Source of the DNA: Prevotella sp.
GTDB taxonomy: Bacteria; Bacteroidota; Bacteroidia; Bacteroidales; Bacteroidaceae
Assembly: GCA_017458125.1 (NCBI GenBank)
Contig: JAFTGB010000018.1
Location: 58,173 to 122,172, forward strand
Length of the DNA stretch: 64,000 nt
Reading direction: 5' to 3'
The notes beneath the pieces were generated by a model. It ran no database searches. It had not been told where the DNA came from and saw only the letters and a list, made by a program, of their open reading frames with translations. This document shows, one piece after another, positions 32,527 through 41,442 of the stretch. Each line of letters starts with the position of its first letter. Positions within the stretch are counted from its first letter, which is position 1. Made by a program: the position numbers and the translations under genes.

Positions 32527-33933
32527 ATGAAACAATTTAATGACAAGAACTTCGTCTTAGAGACTGAAGTAGCTCAAGACCTCTATCACAACCATGCAGC
32601 TAAGATGCCCATCATCGACTACCACTGTCACCTGATACCTGAGATGGTGGCCAACGACCATCGCTTCAAGAGCATCACCGAACTGTGGCTTGGCGGCGAC
32701 CATTATAAGTGGCGTGCTATGCGTACCAACGGCGTCGACGAGCGTTACTGCACGGGCAAGGACACCACCGACTGGGAGAAGTTCGAGAAGTGGGCAGAGA
32801 CCGTTCCCTATACGCTGCGCAATCCGCTCTACCACTGGACACACTTAGAGTTGAAGACAGCTTTCGGCATTGAGAAGCTGCTGAGCCCCAAGACCGCTCG
32901 CGAAATCTTTGACGAGTGCAACGAGAAGCTGAAGCAGCCCGAGTTCTCTGCCCGTGGCCTGATGAAGCACTACAACGTAGAGTGCGTCTGCACCACCGAC
33001 GACCCCGTGGACGACCTGCACAACCACATCGAGTATGCCAAGCACAAGGCTCAGGACGACCCCATCATGATTCCCGCATGGCGTCCTGACAAGGCCATGA
33101 ACATTGAGAAACCTGAGTTTGCTGCATACGTCAACCAGCTGGAACAGGTCAGTGGTGTCACCATCACCAAGTTTGCCGACATGGTAGATGCCCTGCAGAA
33201 GCGTCACGACTTCTTTGCCGAGCAGGGCTCTAAGCTCTCCGACCACGGCATCGAGGAGTTCTACGACGAAGAGTACACCGACTCGCAGATTGAGACCATC
33301 TTCGAGAAGGCCATGCGCGGCCAGCAACTGTCGAACATGGAGATTCGCCAGTACAAGAACTGCTTCCTCACCCGTATGGCTGAGATGGACGCAGAGGCTG
33401 GCTGGACACAGCAGTTCCACTACGGTGCCATCCGCGACAACAACACCGCCATGTATAACAAGCTCGGTCCTGACACCGGCTTCGACTCTATCGGTGAGTT
33501 CAACACGGCCAAGGCTATGTCGAAGTTCCTCAATAAGCTGAACATGGAGGGCAAGCTCACGCGTACCATATTATATACGCTGAACCCTTGCGCCAACGAG
33601 GTCATCGCTACCATGCTCGGTAACTTCCAGGGTGGAGAGCCCGGAAAGATACAGTTCGGTTCGGGCTGGTGGTTCAACGACCAGATGGACGGCATGATTC
33701 GTCAGATGAACGCCCTCTCGGTGCTTGGCTTGCTGAGCCGCTTCGTAGGTATGCTGACCGACAGCCGTTCGTTCCTCAGCTATCCGCGTCACGAATACTT
33801 CCGCCGCATTCTCTGCAACTTGTTGGGCAACGATGTCGAGAAAGGCTTGCTGCCTGACGACCGCGAACTATTAGGCAAGATGGTGGAAGACATCTCCTAC
33901 AACAATGCCAAGAACTATTTCAAGTTTTATTAA
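32527..33933 (+). CDS. uxaC: Glucuronate isomerase
   Basis: A 468-residue uronate isomerase, full length for the family. Signatures are PIIDYHCHL (metal-binding HxH), TDDPVDDLHNH, the AMRGQQLSNMEIRQYK region, WTQQFHYGAIRDNN and GSGWWFNDQMDG near the C-terminus. UxaC interconverts D-glucuronate/D-fructuronate and D-galacturonate/D-tagaturonate, the first step in using pectin and host or plant uronates, in the cytoplasm. No other uronate genes are adjacent, so it is monocistronic here, bounded by a terminator. The divergent binding-domain kinases lie beside it; whether they sense uronates is a guess. Confidence 0.96.
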   Translation: MKQFNDKNFVLETEVAQDLYHNHAAKMPIIDYHCHLIPEMVANDHRFKSITELWLGGDHYKWRAMRTNGVDERYCTGKDTTDWEKFEKWAETVPYTLRNPLYHWTHLELKTAFGIEKLLSPKTAREIFDECNEKLKQPEFSARGLMKHYNVECVCTTDDPVDDLHNHIEYAKHKAQDDPIMIPAWRPDKAMNIEKPEFAAYVNQLEQVSGVTITKFADMVDALQKRHDFFAEQGSKLSDHGIEEFYDEEYTDSQIETIFEKAMRGQQLSNMEIRQYKNCFLTRMAEMDAEAGWTQQFHYGAIRDNNTAMYNKLGPDTGFDSIGEFNTAKAMSKFLNKLNMEGKLTRTILYTLNPCANEVIATMLGNFQGGEPGKIQFGSGWWFNDQMDGMIRQMNALSVLGLLSRFVGMLTDSRSFLSYPRHEYFRRILCNLLGNDVEKGLLPDDRELLGKMVEDISYNNAKNYFKFY

Positions 33934-33950
33934 AAACAGCTGAACAGAAT

Positions 33951-33986
33951 AAAAAATGTAGCCATGCGAGTGGCTACATTTTTTTA
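33951..33986. terminator. Bidirectional terminator between uxaC and the SpoU gene
   Basis: ATGTAGCCA (33956-33964) pairs with TGGCTACAT (33971-33979) around TGCGAG. The stem is flanked by A-run and T-run, so it can work in both directions for the convergent genes. Confidence 0.88.
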
Positions 33987-34787
33987 TTTCTTTGAACGTA
34001 ATTCCCAGAAAGCTACGGCAGCGGCCGCCGCTACGTTGAGCGAATCGACCCCGTGAGCCATGGGGATGCGCACGGTGTAGTCGGCCTGTTGAATGGTGTG
34101 TTTCGGCAGTCCGTCGCCTTCCGTCCCCATGATGATGGCCAAGTGGGGCTCCTGTCTCAGCCGTGGGTCGTCCAGACTGATGGAGTCGTCGGTCAGTGCC
34201 ATGGCAACGGTCTTGAATCCCTTGTCGCGCAACGTGTTGATGTCGTCAATCCACGTCCAAGGCACAAGGAACACGCTGCCCATGGAGACACGTACGGCAC
34301 GTCGGTTCAAGGGGTCGCAGGTGTCGCGGGTCAGCACTACGGCGTCGATGCCCAGTGCTGCTGCCGAGCGGAAGATGGCTCCAATGTTGGTGGTATCGGT
34401 GACGGCTTGGATGACGACGATACGCCGTGCACCGCTGATGACGCTGTCCACCGTAGGCAATGGTTTGCGTCGCATGGCACAGAGCACACCGCGTGTCAGC
34501 GTGTAACCGGTCAGTTGGGTCAGCAGTTCGCGACTGCCGGTATAGACGGGGACGTCCGGATGCAAGCGTTCTATGATGTCGCGGGCGTCACCCTCAATGT
34601 GCTTGCGCTCGCAGAGCAAAGCCACGGGTTGCCATCCGGCATCCAGTGCCACCCTGATTACCTTCGGGCTTTCGGCTATGAACAGTCCCTTCTTAGGTTC
34701 CAGCGTCATGCGCAGCTGAGCTTCAGTCAGTGTGCTGAACACCTGTATGCCCTCGTCATGAAGGGATGTAATCTCAACGATGGCCAT
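33984..34787 (-). CDS. SpoU/TrmH-family RNA 2'-O-methyltransferase
   Basis: A 267-residue SPOUT methyltransferase. The N-terminal part (FIAESPKVIRVALDAGW) is a substrate-binding domain; the C-terminal knotted domain has all three family motifs: NIGAIFRSAAALG, IIMGTEGDGLP and IPMAHGVDSLNVAAAAAV. It methylates a ribose in rRNA or tRNA; the exact site is unknown. It is the last gene of a minus-strand run that includes clpC, the DUF4923-like lipoprotein and, further up, ruvC. Confidence 0.92.
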   Translation of the reverse strand: MAIVEITSLHDEGIQVFSTLTEAQLRMTLEPKKGLFIAESPKVIRVALDAGWQPVALLCERKHIEGDARDIIERLHPDVPVYTGSRELLTQLTGYTLTRGVLCAMRRKPLPTVDSVISGARRIVVIQAVTDTTNIGAIFRSAAALGIDAVVLTRDTCDPLNRRAVRVSMGSVFLVPWTWIDDINTLRDKGFKTVAMALTDDSISLDDPRLRQEPHLAIIMGTEGDGLPKHTIQQADYTVRIPMAHGVDSLNVAAAAAVAFWELRSKK

Positions 34788-34799
34788 AGCCGCTACTTC

Positions 34800-35426
34800 T
34801 TATTTCTTCAGGTCGAAGCCCAGTCGGATGCCGTCGTAGTTCTTGCTCAGTTCACCCACCTTCTGCACCGTGCTGTCGCCGCTGAGTGCTGCCATGGTCT
34901 GCAGCACGGTGAGCAGCTTCTTCGACTCGAAGAGCAGGGCGATGCCGTGATACTCGCGCTTGGCATAGCAGTTGACACTGAACAGCAGAGTCTTCAGTGT
35001 CATCTTGGCTTCAGCCTCGTCGAAGGTGTACTTCCCGCTGAACGTCTTGCCGGCAATAGTTGCCGTGTAGGTCATGTCCTCTTTGAAGGTTATGCGCGTG
35101 TTACCGCTGCTGATGCCTGCCTTGCTGAAGTAGGGCTCCAGTTTCTTCTCTATCTTCGTGGCAGCCACCTCGCCACCGGCCTTGGCCAGCAGGTTCTGGC
35201 TGGTGAAGGCACATCCGGGCCCGGCGTAATTCCAGGTGCCTATAAGTCCTTTCTGGGTCACCTTGTCCATGCCGATGACACTGGAGAACATGTTGGCAAT
35301 AGTGCCACCGCTACCCATGGAGCTCAGGATGGTTCCTAAATTGGACGATGAACTGCACGATGTGGCAGCCATGCTGACGATGACGGCAGCCGCCAGGGCG
35401 GCAAGGGTTGTCTTTTTACTGTTCAT
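34800..35426 (-). CDS. DUF4923-like lipoprotein
   Basis: A 208-residue protein with a lipoprotein signal ending in MAATSCSSSS (C24). The mature region has a GLIGTWNYAGPGCAF start typical of the Bacteroidales DUF4923 family, then ITFKEDMTYTATIAGKTF and a beta-rich end. Function unknown; probably anchored to the outer or inner membrane on the periplasmic side. Its start overlaps the clpC end by 11 bases, so it is expressed with clpC. Confidence 0.8.
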   Translation of the reverse strand: MNSKKTTLAALAAAVIVSMAATSCSSSSNLGTILSSMGSGGTIANMFSSVIGMDKVTQKGLIGTWNYAGPGCAFTSQNLLAKAGGEVAATKIEKKLEPYFSKAGISSGNTRITFKEDMTYTATIAGKTFSGKYTFDEAEAKMTLKTLLFSVNCYAKREYHGIALLFESKKLLTVLQTMAALSGDSTVQKVGELSKNYDGIRLGFDLKK

Positions 35427-37959
35427 TGTTTTGTTCTTCTGCTTTAAATTGAAGTTCGTCTTTTCCTTCCTCCTTCTCTATGCGAATAACAGCTCCCTTA
35501 GGCAGCTCACCGTTGACGATGAGTTCGGAGATGCCGTCTTCGATGTAGGTTTGTATGGCACGCTTCAGCGGACGGGCACCAAACTGTACGTCGTATCCCT
35601 TCTCGGCCACAAACTGCTTGGCCTCGTCGGTCAGGTTGATTGTGTAACCCATGTCGCCGATGCGCTTGTAGAGTCCTTTCAGCTCAACGTCAACAATGCG
35701 CTTGATGGCGTCGAGGTCCAGCTGGTCGAACGTGATGATTTCGTCCAGACGGTTCAGAAACTCCGGCGAGAACTGCTTCGACAGGGCCTTCTGCACTATC
35801 TGGCGGGCGTGCTCCTTGTCCTGCTCGTTGAGCATGAGCGACGACGACGAAGCGGCAGCGAAACCAATGCCGCGTCCGAAGTCCTTAAGCTGGCGCGTGC
35901 CGGCGTTGGAAGTCATAATGATGACCGTGTTGCGGAAATCCACGAAGCGGCCGTTACCGTCGGTCAGGCGTCCTTCGTCCAGCACCTGCAGCAACAGGTT
36001 GAAAACGTTGCCGTGGGCTTTCTCTATCTCGTCCAGCAGGACGATGGAGTAGGGGTGACGCCTGACGCGCTCGGTCAGCTGTCCGCCCTCCTCGTAGCCC
36101 ACGTAGCCCGGAGGTGCTCCGATGAGTCGGCTGACGTTGAACGACTCGGTGTACTCGCTCATGTCGATGCGGATAAGGGCATCGGCAGAACCGAACATAA
36201 ACTCAGCCAGCTTCTTGGCTAAGTAGGTCTTGCCTACACCCGTTGGTCCTAAGAACATGAACACGCCAATGGGGTGGTTGGGCTCCTTCAGACCTACGCG
36301 GTTACGCTGGATGGCACGCACCATCTTGTCGATGGCCTTGTCCTGTGCGATGACCTGCGACTTCAGTTCCTGTGCCATGCCCTTCAGACGGATGCCTTCT
36401 TCCTGCGCCATGCGCTGCACGGGCACACCCGTCATCATGGACACCACGTCGGCCACGTCGGCAGCACTGACAGACTGGCGCACGTCAACCTCACCCTCCA
36501 ACCAGCGGCGGTTCAGGTCGGTGAGTTCGCGCTCCAGCGTGGTCTGGCGGTCGCGGTAGCTGGCAGCCAACTCAAAGTTCTGGCCAGCCACGGCCAACTG
36601 CTTCTTCTCCTTGACCTGTTTGATTTCCTTCTCCATCTCAGCTATCTCGGGCGGGACGTTGGCATTCTTCAGATGTACGCGCGAACCCGTCTCGTCCAAG
36701 GCGTCAATAGCCTTGTCGGGCATGAAGCGGTCGCTGACATAGCGGGCTGTCAGTTTGACACAGGCTTCCAAGGCCTCGTCGGTATAGGTGACGTGGTGGT
36801 GGTACTCATAGCGGTCGCGCACGTTCTTCAATATCTGCAGTGTCTCCTCGTCGGTGGTGGGCTCTACCTGCACTTTCTGGAAGCGGCGCTCCAGTGCGCC
36901 GTCCTTCTCTATGGAGTTACGGTATTCGTCGAGCGTGGTGGCTCCGATGCACTGTATGGTGCCGCGGGCCAGCGCCGGTTTCAGGATGTTGGCGGCATCC
37001 ATGGAGCCCGGCGTGCTTCCGGCGCCTATCATGGTGTGTATCTCGTCGATGAAGATGATGGTGTCAGGGTTCTGTTCCAGCTCCTTGACCAGCATCTTCA
37101 TGCGCTCCTCAAACTGTCCGCGATACTTCGTGCCGGCCACTACACCCGTCATGTCGAGCGTCAGCAGGCGCTTGTTGAAGAGCATGGGCGAACAGTGGTG
37201 CGAGGCTATCATCTGGGCCAGCCCCTCGACGATGGCACTTTTGCCCACGCCGGGTTCGCCGATGAGAATGGGGTTGTTCTTCTTGCGGCGGCCCAGTATC
37301 TCGATGACGCGCTGGATTTCGCGCTCACGTCCCACGCAGGGGTCCAGCTTGCCCTCGGCAGCCTGCTGCGTCAGGTCGGTGCCGAAGCTGTCCAGGACGG
37401 GGGTCTTTGACTTGCTCTGGCGCGTCTGCGTCGTCGTGGCACTCTGGCGGCTATTCGATGCCTGCTGCGGGCCGTTGGTGGTCTCTTCCTCCTCGTAGTC
37501 TTCGTCGGGGAGTCCTATGCCGTCCTTGACGGACAGCAGGGTCAATACGTCTTCGTAGTTCATGTTGTTCTGTTCTAATACGTGTTTGGCACCCGTGTCT
37601 GTCGAGTCGTGCAGGATGGCCAGCAGCAGGTGCTGCTCCTCCACGCGCGTGGTGCGCTGTAAGCGTGCTTCGAGTACGGCCAGCTTCAGAATATTGCTGG
37701 CGCGCTCGTTGAGCACCAGTTCATTGGTTTTGATAGGCATGCCAATCTCGTCTTCACGCACGCGGTCCTCCAGCTGCGTCTTGACGTTCAGCGGGTTGAC
37801 GTCGAGCCGCCGGAACACGTTGACCACGGGACCGTCCTTCATGCGCATCAGTCCCAGCAACAGGTGTTCTGGCCCGACGCTTCTGCTGGCCAACCGTGTA
37901 GCTTCTTCGCGCGAGTAGGCGAGTATCTCGGATACCTTGGGTGAAAATTGACTGGTCAA
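35416..37959 (-). CDS. clpC: ATP-dependent Clp protease ATP-binding subunit
   Basis: An 847-residue Hsp100 protein. It has an N-domain with two Clp repeats (SVGPEHLLLGLM; EEQHLLLAIL), AAA+ module 1 (GEPGVGKSAIVEGLA), a short middle coiled coil with a UVR-type motif (QNFELAASYRDRQ) and AAA+ module 2 (GPTGVGKTYLAKKLA), ending in a C-terminal D2-small domain. The short middle region and UVR mark it as ClpC rather than ClpB. It unfolds proteins for ClpP or acts with adaptors. A glycine/glutamine-rich linker at about 155-185 joins the N-domain to D1. Upstream are AATCGTAAA-type repeats (37960-38001). Confidence 0.95.
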   Translation of the reverse strand: MTSQFSPKVSEILAYSREEATRLASRSVGPEHLLLGLMRMKDGPVVNVFRRLDVNPLNVKTQLEDRVREDEIGMPIKTNELVLNERASNILKLAVLEARLQRTTRVEEQHLLLAILHDSTDTGAKHVLEQNNMNYEDVLTLLSVKDGIGLPDEDYEEEETTNGPQQASNSRQSATTTQTRQSKSKTPVLDSFGTDLTQQAAEGKLDPCVGREREIQRVIEILGRRKKNNPILIGEPGVGKSAIVEGLAQMIASHHCSPMLFNKRLLTLDMTGVVAGTKYRGQFEERMKMLVKELEQNPDTIIFIDEIHTMIGAGSTPGSMDAANILKPALARGTIQCIGATTLDEYRNSIEKDGALERRFQKVQVEPTTDEETLQILKNVRDRYEYHHHVTYTDEALEACVKLTARYVSDRFMPDKAIDALDETGSRVHLKNANVPPEIAEMEKEIKQVKEKKQLAVAGQNFELAASYRDRQTTLERELTDLNRRWLEGEVDVRQSVSAADVADVVSMMTGVPVQRMAQEEGIRLKGMAQELKSQVIAQDKAIDKMVRAIQRNRVGLKEPNHPIGVFMFLGPTGVGKTYLAKKLAEFMFGSADALIRIDMSEYTESFNVSRLIGAPPGYVGYEEGGQLTERVRRHPYSIVLLDEIEKAHGNVFNLLLQVLDEGRLTDGNGRFVDFRNTVIIMTSNAGTRQLKDFGRGIGFAAASSSSLMLNEQDKEHARQIVQKALSKQFSPEFLNRLDEIITFDQLDLDAIKRIVDVELKGLYKRIGDMGYTINLTDEAKQFVAEKGYDVQFGARPLKRAIQTYIEDGISELIVNGELPKGAVIRIEKEEGKDELQFKAEEQNNEQ

Positions 37960-38001
37960 TTTATTTACGATTTTGTGATTTACTGTTTACGATTTCGTTT
38001 A

Positions 38002-39300
38002 TTACAAATTCCGTGCCAAAAACTTGTTGTGTGTAATGTTGGCAGGCAGTTCCTCGGCATAGTGGGTCACCATGATCATGGTTTTGTTCGGCCGCTGGCA
38101 GAAGGTTTCTATGACGTTCTTCACCAGACGGCGGTTCCACAGGTCGAGCCCGTGCAGGGGTTCGTCGAGCACTATCAGCTGCGGGTCCTTGACGAAGGCT
38201 CGGGCCAGCAGCACCAGCCGCTGCTCGCCGCTGGACAGCTGCAAGAAGGGACGGTCGGCCAGATGGGCGACACCGAAGATGTCCATCCACCAGCGGCACT
38301 TCTCGTAGTCGTCGCTGTCGGGCACGGCATAGAGCCCCACGGAGTCCATCAGTCCGCTGGCCACAATGCGTATGGCAGGCAGGTTGCGCTTGTAGGAACG
38401 GTGCATCTCGGGCGACACGTAGCCTATGTGGCGCTTGATGTCCCAGATGCTCTCGCCCGACCCGCGCGGGCGGTCGAAGAGGGTGATGTCGCAGGCGTAG
38501 GCCTGCGGGTTGTCAGCGCAGATGAGCGACAGCAGTGTCGACTTGCCACTGCCATTTTGTCCTGACAGCGACCACCGCTCACCGTTCATGACCGTCCAGT
38601 CCAGGTCTTTCAGTATGGTGCGCTCGCCGTAGCGGATGCTGACGTCATGCATGTCGACGACGCGCTGACACTGGTAGTCGTTGTCCTTCAGGGGCAGCGT
38701 CAGTATGGCCTGCCGCTTCTCCTCCGTCAGCACATGGTCAGGCACTGCCTGCTGGGGCGACAGCTCAATGACCTCGGTGACATACTCGGGCAGGTCGTCG
38801 GTCTTCGACAGCACCAGCATCACCTCCATGTCGCGCTCCGTGGCCAGCAGGAGCAGCAGCTCCTTCAGCTGGTCGCGCGTCTCGGCATCCAGCCCGATGA
38901 AGGGGTTGTCCATGATGAGCAGACGGGGGTTGGCGAAGAGCGTCTTCGTCAGCTGGAACTTGCGCAGCTCACCGCTGGACAGCGTGATGATGTACTTGTC
39001 CAACAGCGGCTCCATGTGGAACAGGTCGTAGAGGTGCGCCTTCAGCCGGCGGCGCTCGTCGGTGTCGGCACCGGCCAGCAGGTAGGCGCGCTGCAACAGC
39101 TCGCCGACGGTGGGTGTCTCGTGGTCTATGTCGTGCTGGTTCCACCGCAGCTGCAGGTAATACTGGCCGTCAACGTTGACGCCATAGCTGTCGGTGAAGG
39201 CGATATAGCGCACGCGGTCTGAGGCTATCTGCTTGCGCAACCGGTCGATGTATAGCGTCTTTCCGCTACCGTTTCTTCCTACTACTGCTGTTATCTTCAT
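38002..39300 (-). CDS. Tandem ABC ATPase (ModF-like)
   Basis: A 432-residue protein with two complete ABC nucleotide-binding domains and no membrane segment. The first has GRNGSGKT, then TLSSGELRKFQLTK and LIMDNPF (D in place of the usual DEP Walker B). The second has SGQNGSGKSTLL, QLSSGEQRLVLLARAF and LIVLDEPLHGLD. This is the layout of ModF/PhrA, a soluble cytoplasmic ABC protein of unclear function sometimes linked to molybdate or DNA repair. It lies six bases after ruvC, which hints at co-expression only. In the first domain the catalytic glutamate is replaced by Asn (MDNPF), so it may bind but not hydrolyse ATP. Confidence 0.85.
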   Translation of the reverse strand: MKITAVVGRNGSGKTLYIDRLRKQIASDRVRYIAFTDSYGVNVDGQYYLQLRWNQHDIDHETPTVGELLQRAYLLAGADTDERRRLKAHLYDLFHMEPLLDKYIITLSSGELRKFQLTKTLFANPRLLIMDNPFIGLDAETRDQLKELLLLLATERDMEVMLVLSKTDDLPEYVTEVIELSPQQAVPDHVLTEEKRQAILTLPLKDNDYQCQRVVDMHDVSIRYGERTILKDLDWTVMNGERWSLSGQNGSGKSTLLSLICADNPQAYACDITLFDRPRGSGESIWDIKRHIGYVSPEMHRSYKRNLPAIRIVASGLMDSVGLYAVPDSDDYEKCRWWMDIFGVAHLADRPFLQLSSGEQRLVLLARAFVKDPQLIVLDEPLHGLDLWNRRLVKNVIETFCQRPNKTMIMVTHYAEELPANITHNKFLARNL

Positions 39301-39306
39301 GCTCGC

Positions 39307-39864
39307 TTACTTATTATTTATTCTTGACTGGTTCTTGATGACGAAGTCCTTCCACCCCTTGTAGTGCACCTGACTCTCAGGACGGTTCATCTGCATGTAG
39401 TGGCAGTAGGCCGCACCAAGGGCGTCGGTGGCATCCATAAACTTCGAGAGGGCGTCGCTGTCGAACTTGAGCAGCCGCTGCAACATGCCGGCCACCTGCT
39501 CCTTCGACGCTGCGCCGTTGCCCGTGATGGCCATCTTGATTTTCATAGGGGCATACTCGTGCACGGGGACGCCATGGTGGACGGCGGCGGCAATGGCCGT
39601 GCCCTGGGCGCGCCCCAGCTTGAGCGTTGTCTGTACGTTCTTCTGCAGGAAGGGGGCTTCGATGGCCATCTCATCGGGCAGGTAGCCGTCAATGATGCCG
39701 GTGACGCGCTCAAAGATGTGGCCCAGCTTCAGGTATCCGTCGCTGAACTTGCGCAGGTCGATGACACCCATGGTCACCAGTTCGGGCTTGCGGTCGACAA
39801 CCTTGATGACGCCGTAGCCCATGATGTTGGTACCGGGGTCGATGCCCAGAATGATTTTTTCCAT
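39307..39864 (-). CDS. ruvC: Holliday junction resolvase RuvC
   Basis: A 185-residue RuvC of normal length. Catalytic acidic residues lie in LGIDPGTN (D9), AIEAPF (E) and DATDALGAAYCH (two D). It resolves Holliday junctions together with RuvAB. First gene of the minus-strand run; its promoter box is at 39875-39882. Confidence 0.96.
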   Translation of the reverse strand: MEKIILGIDPGTNIMGYGVIKVVDRKPELVTMGVIDLRKFSDGYLKLGHIFERVTGIIDGYLPDEMAIEAPFLQKNVQTTLKLGRAQGTAIAAAVHHGVPVHEYAPMKIKMAITGNGAASKEQVAGMLQRLLKFDSDALSKFMDATDALGAAYCHYMQMNRPESQVHYKGWKDFVIKNQSRINNK

Positions 39865-39874
39865 ATTTTGCCCG

Positions 39875-39882
39875 CAAAATTA
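39875..39882 (-). promoter_or_regulatory. Putative promoter of ruvC
   Basis: TAATTTTG on the minus strand, 10 bases before the ruvC ATG, so the leader would be short. Confidence 0.55.
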
Positions 39883-39948
39883 CGAATATTCGCTTAAACG
39901 GCCAAACTAAAAAATCACTTTTTATTTGTTTTTCTCCCCACTATGTCG

Positions 39949-39956
39949 TACCTTTG
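39949..39956 (+). promoter_or_regulatory. Putative promoter of the WecB-like gene, nearly leaderless
   Basis: TACCTTTG ends 5 bases before the ATG at 39962. The predicted start of transcription is within about 2-3 bases of the ATG. Confidence 0.6.
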
Positions 39957-39961
39957 CAGGT

Positions 39962-41020
39962 ATGAAACAGAATGTCTGCATTTTTACCGGGGCACGTCCC
40001 AACTTCGTGAAGGTGGCTCCCATCGTCCGCGCCATGGAGAAGAGCGACGCCGTCAGCTGCCAGTTAGTGTATGCCGGACGCAGCGACGACCCTACGTTGG
40101 AACCCACATTGTTCAGCGACTTGCAGATGCCCGCGCCCGACGCGTTCCTCGGCGTGGACTGCGAGAACCTCAACGAGCTGACGGGACGCGTCATGTCCGA
40201 GTTTGAGAGTTACTTGGAGCAGCGCCCCACCGACACGGTCATCGTCGTGGACGACCTGGCATCGACCATGGCCGCCGCCATCGTCACCAAGAAGCGCGGC
40301 CTGCGTCTGGCTCACTTAGTGGCCGGTACGCGGTCGTTCGACATCAGCATGCCCAAGGAAATCAACCGACTGGTCATTGACGGACTGAGCGACCTGCTCT
40401 TCACCGCCGGTGTCGTCCAAAGCAGCATAGCCACGCGCGCGGGCGCAGGCGTAGATAAAATATATATGGTGGGAAACATACTGATGGACACCTTGCGCCA
40501 GAACAGCACACGCTGGCAGCGCCCGGCCTGTCTGGAGGGCATAGCCGACGGCGGCTATCTGCTGCTGACCATCAACCGCAAGGCCTTGCTTGCCGACCGC
40601 GACAACCTGCAACGCATGCTCACCGTCATCAGCCAGTTGGCTGACGACATGCCCGTCATTGCTCCCCTGCGCCCATTGGCTGCCTGCACCGTAGCTGCAT
40701 TAGACTCGCGCGTGACGCTTGTTCCAGCGTTAAACTACTTGGAGTTCGGCTACCTGTCGGCCCACGCCAAGGGCGTCATCACCGATTCGGGCAACGTGGC
40801 CGAGGAAGCCACATTCAACCACATTCCCTGCATCACCCTCAACTCCTACACCGAACACATCGAGACCGTCAACGAGGGCACCAACGTCTTAGTGGGTGAG
40901 GACGCCGACACTCTGCGCCAAGCCCTGACCGATCTCATGGCCGGCCGCTGGAAGCCGGGCACACTGCCCGACCGCTGGGACGGCCGCACCGCCGAGCGCA
41001 TCGTGCAAGTGCTGAGCTGA
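39962..41020 (+). CDS. WecB-like UDP-GlcNAc 2-epimerase family protein with changed active site
   Basis: A 352-residue GT-B fold protein of the UDP-N-acetylglucosamine 2-epimerase family: FTGARPNFVKVAPI, the strand TVIVVDDLAST, LAHLVAGTRSFD, PKEINR, VITDSGNVAEEA, all in the expected order. But residues that are catalytic in E. coli WecB are changed: HVEAGLR reads HLVAGTR (Glu117 becomes V120) and the TGHRRE histidine (His213) is replaced by Asn (TINRK, N205). The acidic D95 position is kept (VDD). So it may be a non-epimerising family member, for instance a hydrolase-type or a sugar-binding relative. The start at 39962 is set by the promoter. No polysaccharide genes are adjacent. Confidence 0.75.
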   Translation: MKQNVCIFTGARPNFVKVAPIVRAMEKSDAVSCQLVYAGRSDDPTLEPTLFSDLQMPAPDAFLGVDCENLNELTGRVMSEFESYLEQRPTDTVIVVDDLASTMAAAIVTKKRGLRLAHLVAGTRSFDISMPKEINRLVIDGLSDLLFTAGVVQSSIATRAGAGVDKIYMVGNILMDTLRQNSTRWQRPACLEGIADGGYLLLTINRKALLADRDNLQRMLTVISQLADDMPVIAPLRPLAACTVAALDSRVTLVPALNYLEFGYLSAHAKGVITDSGNVAEEATFNHIPCITLNSYTEHIETVNEGTNVLVGEDADTLRQALTDLMAGRWKPGTLPDRWDGRTAERIVQVLS

Positions 41021-41334
41021 CTCGTTATCTGAGGAAACTGCAATAGGAAGAAACAGCGTCTTCTAACCATTTCATATTCAACGTATTGAGATTTGATGCC
41101 CCGAGGCACCAAATTCGCTACCAGTTTTGTTGTCTTCATCGAGAAATTCGTAATTGATAATCAGTGCTTTAGCCTCAAAAAAGTAGGAAACTCGAAATAC
41201 GTTTTCTATACGCTTTCCAAAAGGCCACTTTTAACGTATTTAACGTTCTTTTATTGGTGCAGTGGCTTCATTTGGGTCTTATGGGTGCAAAAGTACAAAA
41301 AATCGCTCATCATTCGCACAATTATTCGAAAAAG
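41021..41334. other. Intergenic region with a minus-strand promoter box and short ORF
   Basis: A TACTTTTG box on the minus strand at 41288-41295 faces left. A short frame starting at 41139 (MKTTKLVANLVPRGIK...) follows it about 150 bases later and runs into the antisense of the WecB-like gene. I could not match it to any family; it may be a remnant or a leader region. Nothing else was seen. Confidence 0.3.
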
Positions 41335-41366
41335 TTTGGAAGTTTGAGAATTTGTGCTTATTTTTG
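41335..41366 (+). promoter_or_regulatory. Putative promoter of the first hipBA module
   Basis: TTTG at 41335-41338 and TATTTTTG at 41359-41366, with centres exactly 26 bases apart, as in the Bacteroides -33/-7 consensus. The ATG is 76 bases downstream, leaving room for a leader and operator. Confidence 0.65.
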
Positions 41367-41442
41367 CAGTCGTAAAGTTTAATAAAGTGAAGATAAAAGT
41401 GAATATTACATATAAATATCACTCTGCTGAATATTAAATATT

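Noticed and set aside
34053-37410. Long plus-strand ORFs (over 300 residues) between 34 and 37.5 kb
   Set aside because: They are antisense to well-supported SpoU, DUF4923-like and clpC genes and their translations have no domain pattern; a result of GC-rich codon use.
40846-41139. Minus-strand ORF beginning MKTTKLVANLVPRGIK as a transposase start
   Set aside because: No transposase motif, and most of it is antisense to the WecB-like gene; only noted as part of the gap.
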